From the NCBI RefSeq assembly GCF_030551255.1, contig NZ_CP130630.1, forward strand, positions 992,001 through 1,056,000: 64,000 nt of DNA, written 5' to 3'. This document shows positions 44,501 to 53,435 of this stretch, piece after piece. The translations under genes and the position numbers were made by a program. Position 1 is the first letter of the stretch, and the number at the start of each line of letters is the position of its first letter. The DNA comes from Streptomyces sp. NL15-2K (GTDB lineage: Bacteria; Actinomycetota; Actinomycetes; Streptomycetales; Streptomycetaceae). The notes under the pieces are model-generated. The model saw nothing but the letters and a program-made list of their open reading frames with translations, did not search any database and was not told the origin of the DNA.

Positions 44501-44722
44501 CGGGCGCGCCTCGGAAGCTCACCGAGTACGCGCGCAGACATGGCGTGGACAACCTCCATCAACCCAGCACCGCCGACTGATGACCACCGGGGCTCACCGG
44601 CCGGACCGGTGTGGCCCCTGTGCCGTCCCTCTCCCGGCGGATGCGCCCCGTGCGGTCGCGAGCCGGTCGCCCCGCCGTGACGCCTGCTTCGCGGAACGCC
44701 GCGGCGGTCGCACGAGGAGCGG

Positions 44723-45196
44723 TCAGGCGCTCCGCAACGACTCCAGCCCCGTCCGCAGCGTCGTCGCGAGCTGCTCGGCCGCGGCCAGCTGATCCCGGGT
44801 GAGGGGGACGACGAACAGCTCACGGACAGCGCGCAGATGGGGAAGGGATGCGCGCCGGAACGCGTCAGCACCCTCATCGGTCAGCACCACCTCGGCACCC
44901 CGGCTGTCGGCGGCGCACTCCGCGCGCCGGACGAGCCCTCGCCGCTCCATACGCCGGAGATGGTGCGAGAGACGACTGCGCTGCCAGCCGATGCGGGAGG
45001 CCAGTACGGAGGGGCGCAGCCGGCGCCTCTCCGCCTCGCAAAGGGCGAGGAGAACGGCGTAGTCCCCGGGCGACAGGGAGGACTCGCTCTGCAGGCGTGC
45101 GGCGAGCTCCGACCGGAGCGCCTCCGTGGTCTCGATGAAGTCGCGCCAGATCCGCAGTTCCTCGGTGCTGGGCAGCGCCTTGCGTGGCCCTTTCAT
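44723..45196 (-). CDS. MarR-family regulator, candidate master of the TTGACACATCAA sites
   Basis: A 157-residue winged-helix regulator: RLRPSVLASRIGWQRSRLSH recognition region and RRAECAADSRGAEVVL wing. It resembles the MarR at 39097-39564. It diverges from the LLM oxidoreductase, and its own promoter region has a pair of TTGA-N4-TCAA palindromes. The same motif recurs before four other loci in this window, so this protein is the best candidate to bind them (inference). No cysteine sensor is obvious in the sequence. Confidence 0.9.
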   Translation of the reverse strand: MKGPRKALPSTEELRIWRDFIETTEALRSELAARLQSESSLSPGDYAVLLALCEAERRRLRPSVLASRIGWQRSRLSHHLRRMERRGLVRRAECAADSRGAEVVLTDEGADAFRRASLPHLRAVRELFVVPLTRDQLAAAEQLATTLRTGLESLRSA

Positions 45197-45215
45197 CTCT
45201 CCACCATCCCTTTTG

Positions 45216-45255
45216 TTGACACATCAATTAAAGCGGGTCACTATTGATACGTCAA
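45216..45255. promoter_or_regulatory. Pair of MarR-type operators
   Basis: TTGACACATCAA (45216-45227) and TTGATACGTCAA (45244-45255), 28 bp apart, each have TTGA/TCAA arms; together they also form an imperfect inverted pair. They lie in the 120-bp region between the MarR and LLM genes. The first includes a TTGACA -35 element for the plus-strand gene. Confidence 0.65.
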
Positions 45256-45316
45256 CCAGTTTCTTCACGAGATCGCTCCGCAGGTGCCGACACCTACCCA
45301 CGAAGGAAACCCAGCC

Positions 45317-46351
45317 ATGTCTGCTCTCGTCTTCGGTCTGGACACGTTCGGCGATGTGCCGGAGGACGACTCCGGCACTCCGGTGTCCGACGCACGGGCC
45401 ATCCGGCAGGTCGTGGACGAGGCCGTTCTCGCGGAGGAGACCGGCGTCGACGTCCTCGCCCTCGGCGAGCACCACCGCCCCGAGTTCGCCATCTCGACCC
45501 CGGAGACCGTGCTCGCCGGCATCGCCACCCGCACCGAGCGGATCCGCCTCTCCTCCGGCGTGACGGTGCTGAGCTCCGACGATCCGGTCCGGGTCTTCCA
45601 GCGGTTCTCGACCGTGGACGCGCTCTCGAACGGCCGGGCCGAGGTCATCCTCGGGCGCGGCTCCTTCACCGAGTCGTTCCCCCTGTTCGGCTACGACCTG
45701 AGCGACTACGACGTGCTGTTCGAGGAGAAGATCGAGCTCTTCGCCAAACTGCTGGAGGAGAAGCCGGTCACCTGGAACGGCACCAAACGACCCGCGCTCG
45801 ACAACGCCGACGTCTTCCCCAAGACCGAATCCGGGCACCTGACCACCTGGGTCGGTGTCGGCGGCTCGCCCCAGTCGGTCATCCGCACCGCGCACTACGG
45901 CTTCCCGCTCATGATCGCCATCATCGGCGGCAGCCCGGAACGCTTCGCGCCCTACATCGACCTTTACCAGCGCGCCACCGACAAGTTCGGCACGACCGCC
46001 CACCCCGTCGGCATGCACTCACCGGGCTTCATCGCCGACACGGACGAGGAGGAGGCCCGAGAACTGCACTGGCCGCACTACAAGGTCATCCGTGACCGCA
46101 TCGGCGCGCTGCGCGGCTGGCCGCCGGTCCGCAAGGAGGAGTACGCGAACGAGATCGAGCACGGCTCCCTGTACATCGGCTCGCCGGAGACGGTCGCCCG
46201 CAAGATGGCCCGCGCCATCAAGGCGCTCGGCGTCGGCCGGTTCGACCTCATCTACACCACCGGGGCGCAGCCGATCACCGCCCGGCTACGTGCCGTCGAG
46301 CTGTACGGCACGAAGGTCCTCCCGATGGTCCGCGACATCCTCGCCGACTGA
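45317..46351 (+). CDS. LLM-class flavin-dependent oxidoreductase
   Basis: A 344-residue luciferase-like TIM-barrel monooxygenase/oxidoreductase using FMN or F420. Family patterns: ETGVDVLALGEHHRPEFAIS, GRAEVILGRGSFTESFPLFG and YGSPETV-type C-terminal segment (LYIGSPETVARKM). ATG at 45317 with GAAGGAAA upstream; an in-frame start 33 bases earlier is less likely. First gene of a plus-strand pair with the F420-type reductase, under the MarR operators. Confidence 0.92.
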   Translation: MSALVFGLDTFGDVPEDDSGTPVSDARAIRQVVDEAVLAEETGVDVLALGEHHRPEFAISTPETVLAGIATRTERIRLSSGVTVLSSDDPVRVFQRFSTVDALSNGRAEVILGRGSFTESFPLFGYDLSDYDVLFEEKIELFAKLLEEKPVTWNGTKRPALDNADVFPKTESGHLTTWVGVGGSPQSVIRTAHYGFPLMIAIIGGSPERFAPYIDLYQRATDKFGTTAHPVGMHSPGFIADTDEEEARELHWPHYKVIRDRIGALRGWPPVRKEEYANEIEHGSLYIGSPETVARKMARAIKALGVGRFDLIYTTGAQPITARLRAVELYGTKVLPMVRDILAD

Positions 46352-46381
46352 CACCGCCCCACCCTCCCGAACGGAACAGAC

Positions 46382-47098
46382 ATGACCAGCACAGGCATCG
46401 AAACGGTCGGCATCCTGGGCGCGGGGAAGGTCGGCACCGTGCTCGCGCGGCTGGCCCGAGCGGCCGGCTACCGCGTGCTCATCGCCGGATCCGGCGACCC
46501 CGGCAGGATCGCCCTCACTGTCGAAGTCCTCACCCCCGGCGCGCTCCCGGTCACCTCGGCTCAGGCGGCGGCGAAGGCGGACGTGGTCGTCCTGGCCCTC
46601 CCCCTCGGCAAGTACCGGAGCATTCCGGCGGCGGCGCTGGAGGGCAAGATCGTCATCGACGCGATGAACTACTGGTGGGAGGTCGACGGCATCCGCGCGG
46701 ACCTCACCGACCCGCGCACCTCGTCGAGCGAGATCGTGCAGGAGTTCCTGTCCGGCGCGCGCGTGGTCAAGGCCTTCAACCACGTGGGCTACCACGACCT
46801 CGAGGATGGGGCCCGGCCCGCCGGAATCCCTGGCCGCAAGGCCATCGCCATCGCCGGTGACGACCCCGAGGACCTCATCACCGTCTCGCGCCTCGTCGAC
46901 GGCCTCGGCTTCGACCCCGTCGTCGCGGGCCCGCTGGCCTCGGGGGTACGGCTGGAGCCGGGCACGGAGCCGTTCGGCGCCAACGTCGACGCCGAGGAGC
47001 TGCGCGCGATGCTCCAGCGTTTCCCGGAGTCGGAGGGCGGACGGGCCGTCGCCGCCGCCCGGGCCGCCCTCTTGGAACCGGCGCCTGAGCCGTCGTAG
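46382..47098 (+). CDS. NADPH-dependent F420 reductase-like (NpdG family) dinucleotide-binding protein
   Basis: A 238-residue Rossmann protein with [20 protein letters not shown] at the N-terminus and the conserved [11 protein letters not shown] and [12 protein letters not shown] regions. Relatives transfer hydride between NADP and F420 or act as uncharacterised NAD(P)-binding reductases. It is 30 bases after the LLM gene. If the LLM enzyme is F420-dependent, this gene could supply its reduced cofactor (inference). Confidence 0.85.
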   Translation: MTSTGIETVGILGAGKVGTVLARLARAAGYRVLIAGSGDPGRIALTVEVLTPGALPVTSAQAAAKADVVVLALPLGKYRSIPAAALEGKIVIDAMNYWWEVDGIRADLTDPRTSSSEIVQEFLSGARVVKAFNHVGYHDLEDGARPAGIPGRKAIAIAGDDPEDLITVSRLVDGLGFDPVVAGPLASGVRLEPGTEPFGANVDAEELRAMLQRFPESEGGRAVAAARAALLEPAPEPS

Positions 47099-47427
47099 GG
47101 GCATCGTTCGCGCCGCTCCGACGCATTTACTTGATGCGCCATCTATGTTCATCTCGCCCAGGAGGTCGGCTTCGTGCCGTGGGGCGGGGCCGGCAGCGGC
47201 CGGGTCGTGGAGCACCCGCGACCGGGCGCCGGTGAGGCGTAGGTGCGCCATGGCCTGCGCGTCCAGGACGCTGCGCCGACCATCTCTCCTCAGCCTGCTG
47301 AGCGGAGCCCTCTTGGGGGCCACATGCGATGAAACGCATGGTCAAGAACACTCGCCCCCAGGGCGCCCGCCGAGGGACACGGCGGACCCGCCCCCATGGA
47401 GGGCGTTCTCCAGGCCACCCTCACTAC
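47099..47427. other. Intergenic stretch without a recognisable gene
   Basis: Open frames exist on both strands but none resembles a known protein or has a good start. It separates the F420-type reductase gene from the DoxX promoter. It may be remnant sequence. Confidence 0.5.
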
Positions 47428-47471
47428 TTGACATGTCATCCACTCCCCCTCTAAGTTAGATGACACATCAA
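47428..47471 (+). promoter_or_regulatory. Promoter and paired operators before DoxX/pirin
   Basis: TTGACA (47428-47433), 18 bases, TAAGTT (47452-47457) form a promoter. TTGACATGTCAT overlaps the -35 and ATGACACATCAA (47460-47471) lies just after the -10, 32 bp downstream. The same 32-bp spacing occurs before the pirin gene at 56.9 kb. The layout is ideal for repression. Confidence 0.65.
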
Positions 47472-47525
47472 TCATTACGAGTGGGACCAGCTCTACGGGA
47501 CCACCACCGATCACCAGAGGTACCT

Positions 47526-47903
47526 GTGAACGTCGCTCTGTGGGCTGTCGCGGCCCTGCTCGCTCTTGTCTTCCTCGGGGCCGGCGCTGCCAAGCTCGCC
47601 CAGCCCAAGGAGAAACTCATCGCATCCCCCTCCATGGGCTGGGCCGAGGACTTCTCCCCGGCGATGATCAAGACAATCGGCCTCTTGGAAGTCCTCGCCA
47701 CACTCGGACTGATTCTGCCCGCGGCGGTGGACATCGCTCCGGACCTCGTTCCGCTGGCCGCCTCGGGCCTGGCACTGACCATGTTCGGCGCCGCCATCAC
47801 GCACAGTCGGCGCGGGGAGCTTCAGTCGGTCGTCGTGAACGTGGTCCTGTTCGCCCTGACCGTCTTCGTGGCCTGGGGCCGCTTCGGCCCGCACGCCTTC
47901 TGA
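47526..47903 (+). CDS. DoxX-family membrane protein
   Basis: A 125-residue four-helix membrane protein. The family signature GAGAAKLAQPKEKL after helix 1 and MIKTIGLLEVLATLGLIL are visible. GTG at 47526 after AGAGGT; an upstream ATG-like start has no membrane-protein resemblance. DoxX proteins associate with redox enzymes in oxidative or thiol stress. It is co-transcribed with pirin. Confidence 0.9.
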   Translation: MNVALWAVAALLALVFLGAGAAKLAQPKEKLIASPSMGWAEDFSPAMIKTIGLLEVLATLGLILPAAVDIAPDLVPLAASGLALTMFGAAITHSRRGELQSVVVNVVLFALTVFVAWGRFGPHAF

Positions 47904-47933
47904 CAGCAACAGACAGAGAAAAGGAGAGCCAAC

Positions 47934-48905
47934 ATGCCCGCGATCACCGTGGACAACGTCCTGGTCCTGCCGCGCCTGCCGGAGCTGGACCCGGCCGGCA
48001 CCGCCTTCCGGCCCGTCCGCAGCCTGACGACCGCCCAGCAGGGCTTCGAGGGCGAGGGCTTCCCGGTCCGCCGTGCCTTCGCCGGAGTACCGCCGACCGA
48101 GCTCGACCCGTTCATCCACATGGACCACATCGGCGAGGTCGAGCAGGCCCCTGGCGAGCCCATGGGTACCCCCTGGCATCCGCACCGCGGCTTCGAGACC
48201 GTCACCTACCTCATCGACGGCGCCGTGGAACACCGGGACTCCAACGGAGGCGGCGGCCTCATCACCGACGGCGACACCCAGTGGATGACCGCAGGCTCCG
48301 GAATCCTGCACATCGAGCAGCCTCCGGAGTGGCTGGTCCAAAGCGGTGGGGTGGCCCACGGTGCGCAGCTGTGGGTCAACCTGCCCCGCGCCCAGAAGAT
48401 GAGCCCCCCGCGGTACCAGGACATCCGCGGCAAGCACACCGGGCTGGTCACCACCCCGGACGGCGGCGCGCTGATCCGCGTGATCGCCGGCGACATCGCC
48501 GGACACACCGGCCCCGGCGTCACCCACACCCCGATCACCGTCGCCCATCTCACCATCGAGCCCGGCGCCCAGGTCGACCTGCCGTGGAACCCCTCCTACA
48601 ACGCGCTGGTCTACGCACTGGCAGGCCACGGCACGGTCGGCACCGAAGCCCGCCCCATTCAGGAGGGCCGACTCGCCGTCCTCGGCTCTGGGGACGCACT
48701 GCACCTGACGGCAGATCGCGCCCAGGAGTCCCACTCCCCCAAGCTGGAGCTCTTCGTGCTGGGCGGCCGCCCGATCCGCGAACCCGTCTTCCAGTACGGC
48801 CCGTTCGTGATGAACACCCGCGAAGAGGTGCAGCAGGCGTTCGAGGACTACCAGGCGGGGCGCTTGGGCGTCATCCCCGCCCAACGCCTCCCCCACACGT
48901 CCTGA
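47934..48905 (+). CDS. Pirin family protein 1
   Basis: A 323-residue bicupin. The Fe-site histidines are seen in IHMDHIG and TPWHPHRGFETVTYLIDG, then AVEHRDSNG; the C-terminal PIREPVFQYGPFVMNT is typical. Pirins act as quercetinases or redox-responsive co-regulators. AAAGGAG lies upstream of the ATG. In an operon with DoxX under the MarR-type operators. Confidence 0.93.
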   Translation: MPAITVDNVLVLPRLPELDPAGTAFRPVRSLTTAQQGFEGEGFPVRRAFAGVPPTELDPFIHMDHIGEVEQAPGEPMGTPWHPHRGFETVTYLIDGAVEHRDSNGGGGLITDGDTQWMTAGSGILHIEQPPEWLVQSGGVAHGAQLWVNLPRAQKMSPPRYQDIRGKHTGLVTTPDGGALIRVIAGDIAGHTGPGVTHTPITVAHLTIEPGAQVDLPWNPSYNALVYALAGHGTVGTEARPIQEGRLAVLGSGDALHLTADRAQESHSPKLELFVLGGRPIREPVFQYGPFVMNTREEVQQAFEDYQAGRLGVIPAQRLPHTS

Positions 48906-49043
48906 ACCTTCGTGCGGGAAAGCCCGACCAAGCACAGGCCAGATGCGCACGGCCTCCCAAGTCCTCCACGTCGACTGGGACGCCCGGTATCCATCTCCAG
49001 CTTCGGAGCCAGTCCAACGGCCAGCCTGAGGGAGCGCTGAGAT

Positions 49044-49769
49044 ATGCCCAAGCAGCCGCACGAGTTGGTCTTCGGGAGCTTCATCACGCCGAGTGCCGAT
49101 CAGGTCGATCAGGTCGTGGCGCTCACCCGGCTCTCCGAGCGGGCCGGGCTCGACATCGCCACGTTCCAGGACCATCCCTACCAACCGCGGTTGCTCGACT
49201 CCTGGACACTGATCTCGTACCTCGCCGCGGCGACGAGCCGTATCAAGCTGGCGCCCAATGTGATGAACCTGCCGATGCGCCAGCCCGTGGTGATCGCCCG
49301 CGGTGCGGCGACGCTGGACCTGCTCAGCGGCGGGCGTGTCGAACTGGCGCTGGGGGCCGGCGGGTTCTGGGATGCCATCGAAGCGATCGGCGGCCGACGG
49401 CTGACACCCGGCGAGTCCGTCGACGCCCTCGAAGAAGCCATCACGATCATCCGTGAGATGTGGGACACCGAGACGCGCGGAGCAGTGCGTATGGACGGCA
49501 CCCACTACCGCCTCGCGGGCGCCGAGGCGGTAGGGCGTGACCCCGCATCGGTGCGCCGGCTGCTCAACATCGGCGCCCCTTCCTCAGCCGGCGGCTCCCA
49601 AGCCCTCGGCGGACCACTCACCCAGTGGGCCGAACAACTCACCGAGATCACCCTCGAACACGGCATCTCCGGCTACATCCTGGCCGGCGACGATCCCACC
49701 GCGATCCAGCAGTTCGGCGAAGAAGTCGCACCCGCCGTACGGGAACTGGTAGGGACATCCCGTAGCTGA
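49044..49769 (+). pseudogene. LLM flavin-dependent oxidoreductase with internal deletion
   Basis: The frame of 241 residues begins as a normal LLM protein (FGSFITPSADQVDQVVALTR, LELALGAGGFWDAIEAIGG) and ends normally (GRDPASVRRLLNIG, then EHGISGYILAGDD), but at about residue 158 (HYRLAGA to EAVGRDP) some 70 residues of the barrel are missing. The frame is intact, yet the fold should not be. Full-length relatives have about 300 residues. Confidence 0.72.
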
Positions 49770-49863
49770 CCGGTCCGTCCGATACCGGCCGCTCGCCCCA
49801 CCGGCGGACACGTCCACACTCGTGAGGCGTACGTCGAACTGAGCTCCACACCGGCGAGGCCGC

Positions 49864-49922
49864 TGTGAGGCCACACCACCGCGCCATGGCCACCCTGCGC
49901 AACCTCGCCATCGGACTCACAT
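49864..49922 (+). pseudogene. Transposase C-terminal scrap (ISAs1-like)
   Basis: RPHHRAMATLRNLAIGLT, encoded here, resembles the conserved last part of ISAs1/IS4-type transposases (MATLRNLAIG). It ends abruptly where the MFS fragment begins. No inverted repeats are visible. Confidence 0.55.
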
Positions 49923-50084
49923 CTTCGCCGTGTCGGCGATCGTCTTCATCACGGGCTCGTTCCTCTGCGGCCTCTCGGGCGGCATGACGATGCTCATCGC
50001 CTCCCGGGCGGTGCAGGGAATCGGGGCGGGTGGACTGATGGTCACCGCCATGGCCCTCATCCCGGACGTCGTCCCGTTGTGCGC
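49921..50084 (+). pseudogene. Fragment of a DHA2-type MFS drug exporter
   Basis: About 54 residues (IFAVSAIVFITGSFLCGLSG; ASRAVQGIGAGGLMVTAMAL; IPDVVP) match helices 3-4 of EmrB-type exporters. Both ends are cut; the stop comes in the flanking sequence. It lies between a transposase scrap and the GNAT gene, so it is a recombination remnant. Confidence 0.7.
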
Positions 50085-50090
50085 GACAGG

Positions 50091-50429
50091 TCAGCCCAGG
50101 TGCGTCTCCAGCCACCGCAGGACCTCAGGGGTCACGGGGTCGGTGATGTCGGCGAACTCGTCATGCCTCTTCAGGAACTTGGCCACGCACGGACAGACAG
50201 GCACGATCCGCTTCCCGGAGGCACGCGTGTCGGTGAGCGCCTGCCGCACCAACTGTACGGCCAGGCCCTGTCCGGCGTAGGCGTCGCCGACCTCCGTATG
50301 GAAGAACACACGCTGCTCACCGCGGTCGCGGTACTCGGTCACGCCGGCGCGCTTGCCGTCGACCACGATCTCGTACCGATGGTGTGCGTCCACCCGCTCG
50401 ACGACCGGGGCGGCAGAAGGCCCGCTCAT
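50091..50429 (-). CDS. GNAT-family acetyltransferase, NATD1/YjdJ type
   Basis: A 112-residue short GNAT. The acetyl-CoA loop GDAYAGQGLAVQLVRQAL and the segment RIVPVCPCVAKFLKRH are diagnostic of the small YjdJ/NATD1 group. AAAGGCACCCCC precedes the ATG. It is followed on the minus strand direction by a transporter remnant; upstream lies the broken pirin gene 22 bases away. Substrate unknown. Confidence 0.88.
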   Translation of the reverse strand: MSGPSAAPVVERVDAHHRYEIVVDGKRAGVTEYRDRGEQRVFFHTEVGDAYAGQGLAVQLVRQALTDTRASGKRIVPVCPCVAKFLKRHDEFADITDPVTPEVLRWLETHLG

Positions 50430-50451
50430 GGGGGTGCCTTTCTGAGAGAGA

Positions 50452-51211
50452 TCAGCGACGCGGAGGGTTGCGGCGCGGCCTGATGGTGGCGTTGGGCAGG
50501 GCGGGCGCGGGAAGCCGGCCCCCGGGAAATCCCTCGATCGTGCCGAAGCGGTCGGAGGAGGACTGCCAGTCCTCGCGGGCCTTGACGATGTCCTCGTGAG
50601 TGCGGCCGATGAAGTTCCACCACATGACGATCTCCTCCTCGAACGGCGTGCCGCCGAGCAGAATCACCCGCGCCGGAGCCTCCGACTCGTTCATCAGCGT
50701 CAACGCCTCGGCACCGGGCGGGACATAGCCCAGCTCCGCCCGGTGCAGCAGGGTGTCGTCCACGCTGACGTCCCCGCTGTCCACGAGGACGCCGTGCTCG
50801 AAGTCGGTGTCCACGCAGAGGGCGACCGTCATCCGCGGTTCGAGGATGATCTCGACGCCGAGCAGCGGGGTGAACGTCCGCACCGGGGAGACCCCACCGG
50901 CGAGCGAGCCGAGAAAGACCCTGACCTCGGCCCCCCTTCATCGGCACGGGATCGGGCACATGGTGCTGGAAGTCCCGTTGCGCGTTGCGGTGCTCCTGGG
51001 GCAACGCCACCCACAGCTGGACGCCGTGGACGACGGTCGTGCGCGGGGTGGAGACCTCCGAGTGGGCGATGCCGTACCCGCCCGTCATGAGGTGCACGTC
51101 CCGTGCGGCGAGCACGTCAACCCGGGGCGCCCCGGCCGGCCGTACGTCGTCGGCCGGCGACCCGCATCTCATCACTGCCGGCTCGGCTTCGGCATTGCTC
51201 ACCGGGACCAC
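50452..51211 (-). pseudogene. Pirin family protein 2, truncated and frameshifted
   Basis: The first frame carries the middle of a pirin (LMTGGYGIAHSEVSTPRTT, HGVQLWVALPQEHRNAQ) up to PVPMKGG; the second frame (from about 50930) continues with VRTFTPLLGVEIILEP and the C-terminus. The break is at a six-G run (50931-50936 as C on the plus strand), where one G too many explains it. The N-terminal half with the metal ligands is missing. It diverges from the AhpD gene. Confidence 0.8.
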
Positions 51212-51227
51212 CCCCCATGGAATCTAG

Positions 51228-51239
51228 TTGTTGCATCAA
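51228..51239. promoter_or_regulatory. Operator-like dyad before AhpD and pirin 2
   Basis: TTGTTGCATCAA, within the longer dyad AGTTG-N6-CAACT, lies between the pirin 2 remnant and the AhpD gene. It resembles the motif seen before other pirin genes but with a changed left half; evidence is weaker than for the pairs at 45.2, 47.4 and 56.8 kb. Confidence 0.4.
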
Positions 51240-51296
51240 CTATGATGCCATGATCATAGAGCGAAGGCCACAACGAGCAGACAACGAGCGGGAGAC

Positions 51297-51791
51297 ATGC
51301 GGATCTTCATCGACAAACAGAGCCCCAAGGCCTTCCACGCCCTGCTGCAGACATCGGAAGCGGTACGCGCGGTGGCCGCCGAGGCGGGGCTCGACCGCAC
51401 CGTCGTGGAGCTGATCAACCTCCGCGTGTCACAGATCAACGGCTGCGCCTACTGCCTCGACACCCACACCAAGGCCGCCGTACGCGAAGGCGAGACCGCG
51501 CAGCGGCTGGGAGTACTGGCCGCGTGGCGGGACACCGAGGCGTTCTCCCCCACGGAGCGCGCGGCCCTCGCACTGGCCGAGACCACGACCCACCCCACCG
51601 ATGCCGTCGCACAGGAAGCCGCCTACCAGGCCGCTCGACACGTGCTCACCGATGACCAGATCTCAGCAGCGATCTGGGTAGCGGTCACCATCAACGCCTT
51701 CAACCGGGTCTCGATCATGAGCAAGCACCCGGTACGGGCGAATCGAGGTGCCCCGGGCGAGGAAAGCGGTGTCACTGTGACCGGTGGGTGA
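51297..51791 (+). CDS. AhpD-like / carboxymuconolactone decarboxylase family protein
   Basis: A 164-residue helical protein with the peroxidase CxxC motif INGCAYCLDTH and the following histidine. Such proteins reduce peroxides or serve redox relay. CGGGAGA precedes the ATG. It converges on the amidohydrolase gene with a 20-bp overlap at the 3' ends. It shares its promoter region with a pirin remnant, adding to the redox theme. Confidence 0.93.
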   Translation: MRIFIDKQSPKAFHALLQTSEAVRAVAAEAGLDRTVVELINLRVSQINGCAYCLDTHTKAAVREGETAQRLGVLAAWRDTEAFSPTERAALALAETTTHPTDAVAQEAAYQAARHVLTDDQISAAIWVAVTINAFNRVSIMSKHPVRANRGAPGEESGVTVTGG

Positions 51792-53385
51792 TGTGACCCC
51801 CGCTCATCGTGAGCCGGATCGGGGCGTCGGCAAGTTCGTCGGGGGCGGTGGTGAGGGGATCGACGGTGAAGGCGGTGAGGTCAGCCCGGAAGCCGGGCGC
51901 GATGCGTCCGGCGATGTCCTCCTCGCCCGCGGCCAGCACGGCGTGGGTGGTGTAACCCTCCAGGGCGGCCAGGGGGGTGAGCGCCTGGTCGGGTCGCACG
52001 GGCGGGGTGCCGGGGTCGCCGGGGTGGCGGCGCAGTTGGGCGGCGGCGAGTACCCCGCGTGGGTCGTAGGGGGCGACGGGCCAGTCGGAGCCGAGGACGA
52101 GGGTGGCTCCGGCGGCGCGCAGGTCGCGACAGCGCCAGGCCCGGGCGGCGCGTTCAGGACCGAGTCGGCGGGACCACTCGTCGCTGTGGTCCGCCCGGGC
52201 GTACGTGGCGTGGGCGGGCTGCATGGAGGCGGCGACGCCTAGCCGGGCGAAGCGCGGGATCTGGTCGTCGGGCACAGTCTCCAGATGCTCGGCACGATGC
52301 CGGACGTGCGGGGTGCCGAGAGCCTGGACGGTGTCGAGGACGCGGCGGACCGCGGCGTCGCCGATGGCGTGGGTGGCGGTCGGCACGCCCGCGCGGTCGA
52401 GGGCGTGCACGGCGCGGGTGTACGCGGCTGGGTCGGGCCAGAACGGCTCGGTGCCGGCGCCGTGGCAGTCGGGATGGTCGAGCCAGGCGGTGCCGCCTTC
52501 CACGGTGCCGTCGAGGAACAGCTTGACGCCCGCCACCCGCCAGTGCCGTCCGGCGCGCCCCTGAAGGGCGATCAGCCGGTGCAGTTCGTCGGGGCCGGCG
52601 CCGGGCTGGCACCAGGGCGCGATGCGCAACCGCAGGGGCAGGACGCCCTCGTCCTCGATGGCGGTGAGCAGATCGAGCGCGTCGGGCGTCTCCAGGTCCA
52701 TGACGTGGCCACCGGTGAGGCCCGTGGCGGCCATGTCGGCCAGTAGGGCGAGCAGGTGCTTGCGGCGCTCGGCATGAGAGGGCTGCGGGATCAGGGCCGC
52801 GACGGTCTCCATGGCGGCCTGTTCGACGAGGTGACCGGTGGGGCGCCCGTCGGGGTCGCAGACGATGGCGGCACCCTGGTCGAAGCGGCGTGGCCCGTCG
52901 ACCCCGGCGGCACGCAGGGCCGCGGAGCCGGCGAGCGCGGAGTGAGCGTCGTACAGCCGTAGGAAGGCGGGGATGTCGCCCACGACGTCGTCGATGAGGT
53001 GGCGGCTGATGGGGCCGCCCTCGAAGGTGTTGTGGTCGAGGTTCCAGCCGGTGATCCACGACCCGGGGGCGGCCCGCCGGGCGGCCTCGCGCAACGCGGC
53101 GCGCAGCTGGTCCAGGGTTCTACAGCCGGAGAGGTCGATGCCCTGGGCGAGTTCGAGGCCCTTGACGGCGTGGGTGTGGCCGTCGGTGAGGCCGGGGGTG
53201 AGGGTGGCGCCGCCGAGGTCGACGACCTGGGTGCGGGGGCCGCGCCAGTGGCGTACGTCGGCCCCCTCGCCGACCGCCACGATACGGCCGTCCCTGACAG
53301 CGACGGCGGTCGCCAGGGGACGCCGCGGGTCCAGGGTGCGGACGGTGGCGCCGACCAGCACGGTGTCGGCGTGGGTGAAGGGCAC
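51772..53385 (-). CDS. Amidohydrolase family 3 (YtcJ/AepA-like) metal-dependent hydrolase
   Basis: A 537-residue cytoplasmic TIM-barrel hydrolase. Metal ligands: GLTDGHTHAVKG, the lysine region VKLFLDGTVEGG, THAIGDAAV, and GSDWPVAPYDP. GTG at 53385 after AAAGG; the longer frame upstream is shadow of the permease. It is 50 bases after an amino-acid permease gene, so it may hydrolyse an imported amide or N-acyl compound. Confidence 0.92.
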   Translation of the reverse strand: MPFTHADTVLVGATVRTLDPRRPLATAVAVRDGRIVAVGEGADVRHWRGPRTQVVDLGGATLTPGLTDGHTHAVKGLELAQGIDLSGCRTLDQLRAALREAARRAAPGSWITGWNLDHNTFEGGPISRHLIDDVVGDIPAFLRLYDAHSALAGSAALRAAGVDGPRRFDQGAAIVCDPDGRPTGHLVEQAAMETVAALIPQPSHAERRKHLLALLADMAATGLTGGHVMDLETPDALDLLTAIEDEGVLPLRLRIAPWCQPGAGPDELHRLIALQGRAGRHWRVAGVKLFLDGTVEGGTAWLDHPDCHGAGTEPFWPDPAAYTRAVHALDRAGVPTATHAIGDAAVRRVLDTVQALGTPHVRHRAEHLETVPDDQIPRFARLGVAASMQPAHATYARADHSDEWSRRLGPERAARAWRCRDLRAAGATLVLGSDWPVAPYDPRGVLAAAQLRRHPGDPGTPPVRPDQALTPLAALEGYTTHAVLAAGEEDIAGRIAPGFRADLTAFTVDPLTTAPDELADAPIRLTMSGGHITHRSQ

Positions 53386-53435
53386 GTGGATCGCCTTTCG
53401 CGGCGGCTCGTTACGGGGGTGACGGGGCGCAGTGG

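Noticed and set aside
46286..47323. 345-codon minus-strand frame over the F420-type reductase
   Set aside because: It is antisense to a protein with a clear Rossmann motif; no independent evidence.
47127..47514. Minus-strand open frames before DoxX
   Set aside because: They cross the promoter/operator of the DoxX gene, lack family resemblance and ribosome sites.
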